A DNA stretch of 9,923 nt from Caldisericota bacterium (GTDB lineage Bacteria; Caldisericota; JANLFM01), in contig JANLFM010000035.1 of assembly GCA_024655865.1 (NCBI GenBank), positions 1-9,923 of the forward strand. Reading direction: 5' to 3'. Position 1 is the first letter of the stretch, and every line of letters starts with the position of its first letter. This document shows positions 1 through 7,105 of the stretch, one piece after another. The position numbers and the translations under genes were made by a program. Under the pieces are notes generated by a model. That model was not told the DNA's origin. It did not search any database and saw nothing but the letters and a program-made list of their open reading frames with translations.

Positions 1-811
1 TGAAACCATAGCAGACGTGGGCGACATTATGCATTCTGGGATCGTTTAAACGGTTGAACCACCCTTTTAGAAAATCAGCTTCCTCGGCGCCAGTAATTTC
101 AACCCATTTACCACTTTCTATACGGAAAGTAATGGGATGGCGAAGAATCCCAAGATCAGCTTCACCACCACCAGAGAATGAACCGTCAAAGACAATCTCA
201 CCATTAATGGATTCTTCCCTAGGGGCCCAACCAATCTGACCCAAAAGAAAGTGTGCCCCAGGGGTCCTGGCCCATCCCTCATTTGTTACAGGCCGCCCAG
301 GTACATTTTCAAAAGATACATCGGTGCCGGCTGGGGTAGTGATGCGCATTTTCCTAGCCTTAGCAGTCATTTCAACCAAAGTATTCTGGAATTCCTCCTG
401 AAGGGCCAGATCCACTTTGCCAACTGTTCTATTTATCTGGTCAATGCTAAGACCACCCAAGAATAGATATCTGACTCGTTTGGGAACACCTACAGCCTCT
501 TCCCAGGCTTTGCCGTAAAGCAGCCACTGGTAATTGTACTCTATCCAAACGTCAGTATTAGGGATAGCTGCATGCAAGCAATCTGGCAAATATGGATCTC
601 CAGCTCTTCCATAACCTGGAGGAGTGGTATGCCAAGCCACCATAACTTTTGCTCCCAGTGCTTCTCCGGCTTTAGCTGTTTCCTCCGCAAGAGGCCAATA
701 GCCGGCAGAGTCGATGGTGATCAGAAGGGTTTCCCCCTTTTTTACTGCGCATAACTCACGGACTATTTTATTTGCAGTTACAGACAGCTCTAAATCTTGT
801 GTGTAAGGCAT
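1..811 (-). CDS. M29-aminopeptidase / NicX-like metalloenzyme, C-terminus cut off by window edge
   Basis: The reading frame is open for 270 residues from an ATG at 811 to the left edge, with a good Shine-Dalgarno (AAGGAGAAA) upstream. It begins MPYTQDLELS and carries the stretches GWAPREESINGEIVFDGSF (about 194-212), GGGEADLG (214-221) and HNVAHVCYG (261-269). These resemble the family that contains M29 leucyl aminopeptidases (aminopeptidase T) and the mononuclear-iron 2,5-dihydroxypyridine 5,6-dioxygenase NicX. The Glu pair at 199-200 and His261/His265 are candidate metal ligands. Family members usually have about 360-400 residues, so roughly 100 residues, including later ligands, lie outside the window. 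It is the last visible gene of the operon, 32 bases after the racemase-like gene. Family membership is fairly likely. I cannot tell peptidase from ring-cleaving oxygenase, and the aminotransferase and racemase context fits amino-acid metabolism better than pyridine breakdown. Confidence 0.72.
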   Translation of the reverse strand, partial: MPYTQDLELSVTANKIVRELCAVKKGETLLITIDSAGYWPLAEETAKAGEALGAKVMVAWHTTPPGYGRAGDPYLPDCLHAAIPNTDVWIEYNYQWLLYGKAWEEAVGVPKRVRYLFLGGLSIDQINRTVGKVDLALQEEFQNTLVEMTAKARKMRITTPAGTDVSFENVPGRPVTNEGWARTPGAHFLLGQIGWAPREESINGEIVFDGSFSGGGEADLGILRHPITFRIESGKWVEITGAEEADFLKGWFNRLNDPRMHNVAHVCYGF

Positions 812-843
812 AACAAATTTCTCCTTTCAATTCACAAAAAATT

Positions 844-1557
844 TCAAAGTAAGGTCCTTTTTTTGGCAGAAGGACTAGGGTAACCGATCTTACTATGAGA
901 AATCTTCAGCGAGACCAGATCCTCGCAGACCTTAAGAGCCGCAGGAGCTGGATTAATAACAGGAACTGGCAGCTCCTTGGCAATTTGGCCTGCCAGTTCA
1001 GTCATCCCAGTACAACCAATTACCATCACCTCCGCTCCTTCTTGTATAAGTTCCTTAGCTATTTGAACAAACTGCGTTACTACCTTCGTTTTATCTTCTG
1101 TTAAATCCAAAACGTTAAACCCAACGGACCTCACCGCGATACACTTATGATCCATTTCATAAACCTTAAAATTGTCCATGATATAAGCCCCAGCATCCGG
1201 TGGCCCAGCAGTGATAACTGCAAAACGTCTGCCAAGCATGGAGGCTAAATGAATACTCGCTTCTGCAACCCCTACTACTGGAATTTTGACAGCCTCCTTA
1301 GCAGCTCTTAGCCCAGGATCGCCAAAGCAAGAGATGATTACGCCATCAAATCCTTCTTTTTCCGCTTTTTCAACTTCCAGAATAGTAGCTAAAGCATTCC
1401 AGGTATCATCATAACCATTCTCAACGGATTCCGCCCCAGTATCTAAGGATACAACTGTAATTTCGGTGTCCGCATCCTTACATTGGTTTAATTCTTCAAA
1501 GTGGGGTTTTGTCCATATTTCAGTTTGAACTGGAATAATGACTTTGATTTTTTTCAT
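844..1557 (-). CDS. Asp/Glu/hydantoin racemase family protein
   Basis: This is a 237-residue protein with ATG at 1557 and a strong Shine-Dalgarno (CAGGAGGAAAGG) just upstream. The fold signature is the two-cysteine active site of the Asp/Glu/hydantoin racemase superfamily: Cys77 in IISCFGDPG and Cys182 in VIGCTGM, each after a hydrophobic beta strand. The N-terminus (MKKIKVIIPVQT) is the expected first strand, and ITAGPPDAG (about 115-123) follows the usual middle strand. Enzymes of this group racemise or epimerise amino acids or hydantoins without a cofactor by paired Cys acid/base chemistry. Maleate isomerase and arylmalonate decarboxylase are variants. Length matches hydantoin-racemase-like members. 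With both cysteines present, a racemase or isomerase role is favoured over a decarboxylase, but the substrate is unknown. It sits between the CGGC-domain gene and the M29/NicX-like gene, 32 bases from each, which suggests one transcript. Confidence 0.85.
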   Translation of the reverse strand: MKKIKVIIPVQTEIWTKPHFEELNQCKDADTEITVVSLDTGAESVENGYDDTWNALATILEVEKAEKEGFDGVIISCFGDPGLRAAKEAVKIPVVGVAEASIHLASMLGRRFAVITAGPPDAGAYIMDNFKVYEMDHKCIAVRSVGFNVLDLTEDKTKVVTQFVQIAKELIQEGAEVMVIGCTGMTELAGQIAKELPVPVINPAPAALKVCEDLVSLKISHSKIGYPSPSAKKRTLL

Positions 1558-1589
1558 TCCTTTCCTCCTGTTTGTTTTTAATCGTAGGC

Positions 1590-2027
1590 CTATCTTGTCC
1601 TCTCATCGCATAAAGTCGGCCTGAGGATCTCCTCCCATTCCGGGGATTTCCAGGTTCCCAGCTTGGTATGCGTGAGGAAATACTTCTGGGGGATGGGGTG
1701 AGTGCCGATAACTACTTTTATCCCGTACTTTTCCTGAATGAAGTCCCGGAAGTACGTCAAATAAGGACAGGGAGGATAACCCACAATCATCCCTGTGGCC
1801 AGGTGAATAACCTGGGCCCCATTTTTTACCATTTCTTGAGGAGCATATTCGATATTCCCTCCCGGACATCCATCGCAGGTAGTGTATCCTACAAGCTCCA
1901 GCTCTTGGTCTTCTTTGTAAATGCTGAATGCCCCTTCCCTGTTATGAAATGCCCTGAGGCATTTTCCTCCAGCGCAGGTGTGATAACGGTCGCAGATGAT
2001 AATCCCAACTTTAATTTTGTCCCTCAT
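1590..2027 (-). CDS. CGGC-domain cysteine-rich protein
   Basis: This is a 145-residue soluble protein starting at ATG 2027, with a purine-rich ribosome site (GAGGAGACTTAGG) upstream. It matches the CGGC domain family. Its N-terminus runs KVGIIICDRYHTCAGGKC, with Cys12, Cys18 and Cys23. The segment FHNREGAFSIY follows, then the diagnostic TTCDGCPGGN with Cys51 and Cys54, and finally Cys87 in YPPCPY and His110 in GTHP. The clustered Cys and His residues suggest metal or Fe-S binding, or redox chemistry. The family has no established biochemical role that I know of. It lies 59 bases after the aminotransferase stop and 32 bases before the racemase-like gene, in the same direction, so it is probably cotranscribed and may serve the same pathway. 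Family call is confident; function is unknown. Confidence 0.85.
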   Translation of the reverse strand: MRDKIKVGIIICDRYHTCAGGKCLRAFHNREGAFSIYKEDQELELVGYTTCDGCPGGNIEYAPQEMVKNGAQVIHLATGMIVGYPPCPYLTYFRDFIQEKYGIKVVIGTHPIPQKYFLTHTKLGTWKSPEWEEILRPTLCDERTR

Positions 2028-2086
2028 TTCCTAAGTCTCCTCATACTCAATTCCCATCTTTCCTCCAAGCCTGATAAGACAAAATT

Positions 2087-3262
2087 TTAGGAGAACCGGG
2101 CCAGAGATTCTTTTATCCTGCGCAACGCTTCTTGGATGTTTTCCACGGAGTTGGCATAGGACAGACGAAGGTAACCTTCCCCGAATGTTCCAAAGGCAGT
2201 TCCAGAAAGAACAGCCACTCCGGCCTCGTTCAGGAGATAGTCTGCTATTTCTTTGGCCGGCCGCTTGAAGGACTTCACATTTGGAAAAGCGTAGAAAGCG
2301 CCTTTGGGCAATGTGCAGGTCACGCCAGGAATCCCGTTCAGCCCATGGACGATGACGTCCCTTCTTCTCCGGAATTCCTGGACCATTTTCTCGACATCAT
2401 CCTGAGGTCCCTTCAGTGCCTCCATGCCTGCCATCTGGACGAAAGCGGCGCTGCAGGATGTGAAGTTTACCTGGAGCTTGGTTACTTTGCTGGCCAGTTC
2501 CTTTTTCATCACGCCGTATCCCAACCGCCAGCCGGTCATGGCGTAGGTCTTGGAGAAACCGTCCAGAATGATCACCTGCTCCTTCATTCCTGGCAGGGAG
2601 GCCAAGGAAATATGCTCACCGTCGTAAATAATCCTGGAGTAGATTTCGTCGGAGAGCACAAAAATGTCCTTTCCTTCAATCAGCTCGGCGAGCCTTTCTA
2701 AGTCCTTGCGGGAAAGAATGCCTCCCGTGGGATTGTGCGGGGAATTTAACACAATTAGCCTAGTTTTTGGGGTGATCTTCTGGGCCAGTTCTTCCACGTC
2801 TAAGCGAAAATCAAGTTCCTCTTTTAGAGGAATAGGGACGGGCGTCCCTCCTGTAAAATTGATCATCGATTCATAAATTGGATAGCCTGGGTTGGGGTAA
2901 ATGACCTCATCCCCTTCATCCACTAATGCCAGCATAACGAAGGACATGATCGGCTTGGCCCCAGGGGTGACCACCACCTCATCAGGGTCAACCGGTATAT
3001 TTCTGGTTTTAGAAACATATTCCGCCACTGTTTCCCTTACTTGGGCGATTCCGGCAGCAGGGGTATAGTGAGTATAGCCAGCGTTTAAAGCCTTTATGGC
3101 TGCATTCTTGATGTAAGCTGGGGTATCGAAATCAGGCTCTCCAATTTCCAGATGCACGACATGTTTTCCCTGCGCTTCTAAGGCTCTTGCCTTGGCTAAC
3201 ATTTCAAAGGCCGTTTCCGTTCCACAGACATCCATCCTTTTGGCGTACCTAGGATTCGCCAT
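2087..3262 (-). CDS. Class I/II PLP-dependent aminotransferase (aspartate-aminotransferase-like)
   Basis: The 391-residue length is typical of fold-type I aminotransferases. ATG is at 3262 with Shine-Dalgarno AGGAG about nine bases upstream. Visible motifs are HLEIGEPDFDTP (about 37-48, substrate-side glycine loop), YTPAAGI (about 66-72), SPHNPTGG (Asn about 177 contacts PLP), DEIYS (Asp about 205 binds the pyridine nitrogen, Tyr about 208 the phenol oxygen), the Schiff-base lysine about 238 in GFSKTYAMTGWRLGY, and the carboxylate-binding arginine in YLRLSYANS near 366. These place it in the aspartate/aromatic/alanine aminotransferase-like Igamma group, a cytoplasmic enzyme moving an amino group between an amino acid and a 2-oxo acid. 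It is the promoter-proximal gene of the operon. The specific donor amino acid cannot be determined, and genome-wide annotations as aspartate aminotransferase would be guesses. Confidence 0.95.
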   Translation of the reverse strand: MANPRYAKRMDVCGTETAFEMLAKARALEAQGKHVVHLEIGEPDFDTPAYIKNAAIKALNAGYTHYTPAAGIAQVRETVAEYVSKTRNIPVDPDEVVVTPGAKPIMSFVMLALVDEGDEVIYPNPGYPIYESMINFTGGTPVPIPLKEELDFRLDVEELAQKITPKTRLIVLNSPHNPTGGILSRKDLERLAELIEGKDIFVLSDEIYSRIIYDGEHISLASLPGMKEQVIILDGFSKTYAMTGWRLGYGVMKKELASKVTKLQVNFTSCSAAFVQMAGMEALKGPQDDVEKMVQEFRRRRDVIVHGLNGIPGVTCTLPKGAFYAFPNVKSFKRPAKEIADYLLNEAGVAVLSGTAFGTFGEGYLRLSYANSVENIQEALRRIKESLARFS

Positions 3263-3324
3263 CTCCCGTTACTCCTTTCTTGATCCTGTTTTCTACGCTA
3301 CATTGGTTCATTTCCGAACCTCAT

Positions 3325-3645
3325 CTAAGGAGCATTTGGAATAGGAAATAGTTCAGAGCAGTGTGATCCCGATAATAGAGTCAATTTCAATGCTGTCCTT
3401 GATTTTAGGAGCTTTTCGAATATTACTTCGGAACTAAGGATGGCAAATAACGGTAAAAACAGAATGGATATAACGGACCAAATTGACACGCGAAGGAGCC
3501 TTTTTATCGATATACTCATCAATGATTTAAAGCGGATTAATTCTGTGAAAAAAACTGAACTTCTTTTCTTCCCAAAATAATCAACAACCTTGTTAAGTAT
3601 TGTTCTCCGAGATCTGAGCAAAATACACCTTTCCTCCTGTGGCAT
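3325..3645 (-). CDS. Doubtful small membrane ORF upstream of the aminotransferase operon
   Basis: This is a 106-codon frame from ATG 3645. The strongest ribosome site here, AGGAGGAAAGG (about 3628-3638), lies inside the frame, after the ATG. A real protein would therefore more likely begin at TTG 3621 (or ATT 3624), giving about 98 residues. The product is basic at its N-terminus (RSRRTILNK) and has one hydrophobic stretch, about 52-72 (RVSIWSVISILFLPLFAIL), that could be a membrane helix. I recognise no family. On the opposite strand a 46-codon frame beginning MANNGKNRMDITDQ occupies about 3441-3581, so coding strand is not settled. The region could also be a decayed gene or an AT-rich leader of the operon. 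Confidence 0.25.
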   Translation of the reverse strand: MPQEERCILLRSRRTILNKVVDYFGKKRSSVFFTELIRFKSLMSISIKRLLRVSIWSVISILFLPLFAILSSEVIFEKLLKSRTALKLTLLSGSHCSELFPIPNAP

Positions 3646-3654
3646 CTATATAAA

Positions 3655-3678
3655 AGTATTATCAGGATCAATAATACT
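3655..3678. promoter_or_regulatory. Operator-like inverted repeat
   Basis: The arms AGTATTAT and ATAATACT are perfect reverse complements separated by eight bases. The half-motif AATACT recurs at 3688-3693. Its size and symmetry fit a binding site for a dimeric regulator. It lies upstream of the doubtful ORF and about 390 bases upstream of the aminotransferase operon. No regulator gene is visible, so this is a structural observation only. Confidence 0.35.
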
Positions 3679-3723
3679 AGCAATCGGAATACTTCTGAAT
3701 TTACATAAGAATATTTCTGATAT

Positions 3724-3729
3724 ATTATA
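3724..3729 (-). promoter_or_regulatory. Possible -10 box (TATAAT) facing the metabolic operon
   Basis: The minus strand reads TATAAT exactly, about 45 bases upstream of the inverted repeat at 3655-3678 and pointing toward the aminotransferase operon. The hexamer 17 bases upstream (AATATA) is a poor -35 match, and the surroundings are very AT-rich, where such boxes arise by chance. Weak call. Confidence 0.25.
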
Positions 3730-3739
3730 CTTACAAATT

Positions 3740-4145
3740 TTCTAAATATATTTTATTTACAAGTATGCTAAGCACAAAAAGTTTAATTAATTTTTCGTTT
3801 TGAACAGAACGGTCATTTCATGAGACAAGAGAGAGCGATGTAGCGCAACATAGATGAACCTGAATACACCGGACAAAATTGAACAGCAGAGGTAAAGCCT
3901 AATCTAATTAGCGGAGGCCCTGAGAAAATATTCAGATAAACGGCTTCGTGGAAAAGTTCAACTTACTGTCTTGGACGAGGTCCTCCGCCAGGTTTTCCAT
4001 ACCAAATTCTAAGAATCGCTGGGGCGTTGCAGCAACCAGGGATAGAAAGCCTTAGAATGAATTAAAGAGTAGGTGGAGAGTAATAGACACGAGGAGTAAG
4101 ATTACAGGAAACTCTATTGCTGGTTTGAAGAAACTGACACAGGGG
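3740..4145. other. Gap with no intact gene; possible decayed coding fragments
   Basis: No frame here is long enough or well enough started to call. Two stretches look like coding fossils. On the plus strand, about 3912-4010 reads AEALRKYSDKRL and continues for some 33 residues to a stop. On the minus strand, about 3797-3890 reads a short frame ending in FKTKN before a stop. About 3912-3992 is also bounded by an imperfect inverted repeat (GCGGAGGCC and GGTCCTCCGC). This could be debris of an insertion sequence or of an earlier integration event, but I cannot identify a family. Confidence 0.3.
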
Positions 4146-4155
4146 CTATTCTTCA

Positions 4156-4262
4156 GGGTAGAGCGGAGGCGGCGGGTGGGCGGGACCTATCCGAAGAGCA
4201 GGGGTAGGCCCGCAAGAAGACCGAGCCCTGCTTACTAACTGGGTGAAGGCGCCTCCTCGAGG
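4156..4262. repeat. Structured repeat, left copy (A) of the pair flanking the module
   Basis: This segment matches 9035-9149 in the same orientation with about three-quarters identity and several indels. The longest shared blocks are CTGCTTACTAAC and GAAGGCGCCTCCTCG. It can fold: an outer stem pairs GGAGGCG (4165-4171) with CGCCTCC (4250-4256), and an inner hairpin pairs AGCAGGG (4197-4203) with CCCTGCT (4226-4232). Because the indels shift any reading frame between copies, similarity is at the nucleic-acid level and a coding role is unlikely. Possible identities are a structured RNA, a miniature mobile element, an extragenic palindrome, or diverged attachment ends of the inserted block. Confidence 0.65.
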
Positions 4263-4608
4263 GAGCGCTCTCTTCTGAAGGTCTATTCTTTGACCCTTTC
4301 CTTCCTTACTGAGCTCATTCACCGCTCGCTTCAAATGTGTTCTGACCAATTCCGCGTGATCCAAGTTAAAATATCTTTACGCCAGAGAGCATGGAGCAAA
4401 AGCCCATAAAAAAGCTTTTTGCTCCCGTCATAATTTTGGGAAAAGTGCAAAAAAGGAAAAAGATGTCTCCTTTAAATTTAATTCGCTCTCGGAATTTGTC
4501 CCCAACATCCTTTATACCAACCCCTGGCATTGTATCTGGCAAGGCATACCTCTTACTGCCAGAACTAAGCTTCAGGTAATTGGGGGGAGTATATTTCTAA
4601 ATCAGAAA
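4263..4608. other. Gap between repeat A and the integrase remnant
   Basis: No recognisable gene is present. It contains the hairpin at 4393-4425. Between about 4370 and 4595 both strands have open frames of 60-75 codons. The minus frame includes RYALPDTMPGVGIKDVG and the plus frame starts MEQKPIKKLFAPV at 4391. Neither has a convincing ribosome site or a family I recognise, and neither shows the catalytic-domain motifs (R...HxxR...Y) that would complete the nearby recombinase. Confidence 0.4.
4393..4425 (-). terminator. Hairpin, likely transcription terminator after the module
   Basis: GGAGCAAAAGC (4393-4403) pairs with GCTTTTTGCTCC (4414-4425), leaving a short A-rich loop and one bulged base. 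It lies downstream of the last minus-strand reading frame of the module and before repeat A. The stem itself is A/T-rich internally and no long U-run follows, so termination efficiency is uncertain and it could act on either strand. Confidence 0.45.
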
Positions 4609-4621
4609 TTAATTCTGATTT
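4599..4621. terminator. Hairpin straddling the stop codon of the integrase remnant
   Basis: AAATCAGAA (4599-4607) pairs perfectly with TTCTGATTT (4613-4621) around a five-base loop. The stop codon of the truncated recombinase (4609-4611) falls in the loop. The stem is AT-rich and the U-run is short on both strands, so it may be a weak terminator or an mRNA 3' structure. Confidence 0.35.
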
Positions 4622-5055
4622 TTGGCCACCTTTGTTTCCCCTCCTCGCCTGCTTCCTCTTCTTTTTTTGCTTCCACAATTATCAAGGGGTCTTCTCAACT
4701 TCCAACCCTGCATGGGGCTCCTTTCTATTACCTCGGCGCTTATAAGGAAGCAAAAGAAGGCCCGTAAGGCCCGGAAGTAAAAGGCATAAGAGTAGTTCAC
4801 ACTTTCTGGAGTGCGCGGTTTGTGGTGTATCCCATCAACAAAGTGATCTAGGAAATCCAAGATGTTTTCTTTTGTAGGAGGCCACTTCCCGTCCTTGGCA
4901 TAATGGCCAAGGCACTCTTTGTAGAAGCGAAGGGTAATAGGAGATCCTCTTTCTTTTCGTTTTAAATCCAGAAAAATTGAATTTGAAGAACGACAGACCC
5001 CACTTTTTTCATATGCGGCTCCATTCTCTGGAAGCAGCTTCACAACTGATTTCAC
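4609..5055 (-). pseudogene. Truncated tyrosine recombinase/integrase (core-binding domain only)
   Basis: The 148-codon frame from GTG 5055 contains a SAM-like core-binding domain of phage integrase type. Recognisable parts are TLRFYKECLGHYAK (about 41-54), ENILDFLDHFVDG (about 63-75), YAFYFRALRAFFCFLISA (about 90-107) and the closing ERSPMQGWKLRRP. In complete tyrosine recombinases of about 300 residues the catalytic domain, with its Arg, His-x-x-Arg, His and Tyr, follows immediately. Here it is replaced by a short basic tail (KKRRGSRRGGETK) and a stop, and I find no catalytic motif in any frame downstream. There is no Shine-Dalgarno before the GTG, and the frame is open upstream to about 5165 without an ATG. 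An A7 run at about 4663 is a possible frameshift point, but correcting it adds no catalytic domain. It is most likely a remnant of the enzyme that moved the module, though a stand-alone DNA-binding protein cannot be excluded. Confidence 0.65.
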
Positions 5056-5174
5056 GGATTTTTGATATCGAACCCGTAATCTACAGACCCGAAGGTTAAT
5101 GGTGTTTGGATGGTTTATAAAAGAAACGAGGCACTTTGTTTTGATCCGGGAGTAGGACTATTCAGTACACGATA

Positions 5175-6638
5175 CTATTCTATCGGTAAGAATAAATTTG
5201 AACCAATCATTTTCAATTTCGGGTTTAAAGTTGCCGCCATTATGACACTTGAGGGGTTTATTAGTTTCCTTTTTTTGCTCACCTCTCCTAAAATTGCATT
5301 GATGTGCACGGGGCGACCAGTTTTCTGAAAAATATCCGTTACTATTTCTTGAACAGTATCAAAGAGAGTTTCTGAAGGTCGCTCATAACCCCATTCCTTT
5401 AAAGCATAAATGCCTTTTAGTCCAGCCCAAACAATCCCAAATTTGCCCCTACCGAGTATTGCATGAACCGCTCTCTCGGTAATTGGTTTGTTTGGAAAAA
5501 GGGAACAATAAACCTCTGTCACCTCGCTATAATGGGCGGGCCGGCCAATGGTTTTCAGGGCTAAATAAACAGATTCCTCCCTAGTCGAATAAATGCCAAT
5601 GGCCCCAATAATGCCCTGGACAAGTATTGTTAAATCTTCTTGCGTTAGAAAGGCCTCTTCAAGCTTTGAGCTTGCAATTGCTTGGTCGAGCAGAGTGATT
5701 ATTAAATTGAGTTCAATTCCCATTTCCTTCTTGTATAGACGGCAGAAAAGAGAAAGATCTAAGGAAGATCCTAAGATGAAAATCCCCGCCTCCGAAAATT
5801 CTCTGAAAGGAATATTGAAACATTTTGAAAGAATTCTTAGGATCCCGGCTTCTTTAGAATTTAGATTAAAAATCAGACTTCCTTTTCTGGAAATAATATG
5901 TTTGATCAATGAAACGGCAACAGGCTTAGCGACCTTTTTCGCTCTGGGATAGAATTTATGCTGTTTATAAAATTTGTTCTCAAGCTGGCGGATACGCTCT
6001 CTTGATAACCCCAGAGATCTGCCGATTTCTCCAAGGGTCATTTTTTTAGGGGTTAAAAGGCCTGCTCGGGCTAAGATTATATAGCGAATTCTTTCATCGA
6101 ATTTAGAAAGCCACTCTTGTAAGCAGTCTTCAGAAAGTCCCTCTGCAACGGTCTTAGCCTCGTTTTTTTCAGATATTTCTTCTTTAAGAGCATCTATGGC
6201 GCTCTTTGCAATTGGCATAAAGGAGAGGAGATGAGCCAAAGGAAAGACAAACTGATCCTGTTTTTCCGTAAGCCCGATCAAGCCTAAATCAGATCCAATT
6301 TGAAGGACACCTTCAGGGGTTCTCTTCCAACGCCCCTCAGTGCGCAAGGTACTTAATAGTGTGGCTATTTCCCTTGAAAGAAGCTTTCTTTTTTTGGAAA
6401 AAGATAACTTAAGGTTGAGGTCAAGAAGCCATTTGAGCAAGCTTTTCCGGGGTATGAAGTAATGATCCCTTTCGCCATCCTCTTCTAAGGACACAAACCG
6501 GTAGTCATTCAAAAGGGCTCGTTCTATTATTTCTGGATCAGCTTCCGACCCTGCAAAATCAAAAACTTCTTTTAGGGTGAAAGCTCTTTTGAAGCTACCA
6601 AAATAATCTAGTACTAGCTTTGTTAAATTCTCTTCCAC
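5175..6638 (-). CDS. Sigma-70 region-4-like plus HARE-HTH multidomain DNA-binding protein
   Basis: This is a 487-residue soluble protein from GTG 6638, 11 bases after the preceding stop. No strong ribosome site is seen, so translation is probably coupled. Residues 1-65 (LTLKEVFDFAG...IIERALL...HYFIP) look like a winged helix. About 172-225 resembles sigma-70 region 4: an ERIRYIILARAG helix and then the helix-turn-helix MTLGEIGRSLGLSRERIRQLE (199-219). About 355-416 (VYLALKTIGRPAHYSEV...ILGRGKFGIVWAGLKGIYAL) resembles a HARE-HTH domain, the fold also found in RNA polymerase delta subunit. About 423-486 (VQEIVTDIFQKTGRPVHINAIL...) looks like a second one. No sigma region 2 is present, so it is not a normal sigma factor. 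HARE-HTH domains are proposed in the literature to sense or read modified DNA and occur in restriction-type operons. I infer a DNA-reading or RNA-polymerase-contacting subunit of the module. Domain calls are by eye. Confidence 0.72.
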   Translation of the reverse strand: MEENLTKLVLDYFGSFKRAFTLKEVFDFAGSEADPEIIERALLNDYRFVSLEEDGERDHYFIPRKSLLKWLLDLNLKLSFSKKRKLLSREIATLLSTLRTEGRWKRTPEGVLQIGSDLGLIGLTEKQDQFVFPLAHLLSFMPIAKSAIDALKEEISEKNEAKTVAEGLSEDCLQEWLSKFDERIRYIILARAGLLTPKKMTLGEIGRSLGLSRERIRQLENKFYKQHKFYPRAKKVAKPVAVSLIKHIISRKGSLIFNLNSKEAGILRILSKCFNIPFREFSEAGIFILGSSLDLSLFCRLYKKEMGIELNLIITLLDQAIASSKLEEAFLTQEDLTILVQGIIGAIGIYSTREESVYLALKTIGRPAHYSEVTEVYCSLFPNKPITERAVHAILGRGKFGIVWAGLKGIYALKEWGYERPSETLFDTVQEIVTDIFQKTGRPVHINAILGEVSKKRKLINPSSVIMAATLNPKLKMIGSNLFLPIE

Positions 6639-6649
6639 AACGGATAATT

Positions 6650-7105
6650 CTATCTTTTTAAACTTTCAGCAATTCTTCGGGTTCCCTTTTCACAGCGTCC
6701 CCAGTTTAGTGACTCAGGAATAATATCTACATTAGGAAGGTATCTCCGAAAAATAAGGACCTTTTCCAGCCATTTTCTTTTTACTCCCAGATCTCGAATA
6801 AGGTGTTGATATAGGCCGTTAATCTGCAGCGAAAGCTTTTCAAGGTTATTAATTAGTTCAAAGATACTGTTTCCAAGTTCCCACACTTTTCTCGCAGGTA
6901 GTTTAACGCGTTTTTTTCTCAGCATTTCGATCTCGTTTACAATATTACGCATCACGATAATTGATTTTTTATATTCCTCAGAGGCTTTTCTAAGAATTAG
7001 CTCTGGATCGTCTTCTAAAGAAAATAATCCCTCCAGTGATATTGAAGAAATGTATTGTCCATTTGACGGCTCAAAAGATACGAAAGTTAATTTGTTTTTT
7101 CTCAT
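6650..7105 (-). CDS. Small helical protein of unknown family, middle gene of the module
   Basis: This is a 151-residue protein. Its ATG (7105) overlaps the stop of the ATPase gene as ATGA, which indicates translational coupling; the Shine-Dalgarno is weak. The N-terminal 30 residues (MRKNKLTFVSFEPSNGQYIS) look beta-rich. About 33-66 (DPELILRKASEEYKKSII and on to EMLRKKR) and 72-118 (RKVWELGNSIFELINNLEK and following) are long amphipathic helices with coiled-coil character. The protein is basic overall, and ends SLNWGRCEKGTRRIAESLKR. There are no membrane segments, signal peptide or catalytic motifs, and I recognise no family. Its fixed place between the ATPase and the HTH protein suggests an adaptor or regulatory subunit bridging them, which is inference from position only. 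Confidence 0.7.
   Translation of the reverse strand: MRKNKLTFVSFEPSNGQYISSISLEGLFSLEDDPELILRKASEEYKKSIIVMRNIVNEIEMLRKKRVKLPARKVWELGNSIFELINNLEKLSLQINGLYQHLIRDLGVKRKWLEKVLIFRRYLPNVDIIPESLNWGRCEKGTRRIAESLKR

Noticed and set aside
4146-4364. 72-codon minus-strand ORF over repeat A
   Set aside because: Same reason as the ORF over repeat B: it reads through the structured repeat and is not conserved as protein.
5056-5110. tRNA-like 3' half (GGGTTCGATATC) upstream of the integrase remnant
   Set aside because: The T-arm stem does not pair and no acceptor or anticodon stem can be built, so it is not a tRNA or a clear tRNA-fragment attachment site.
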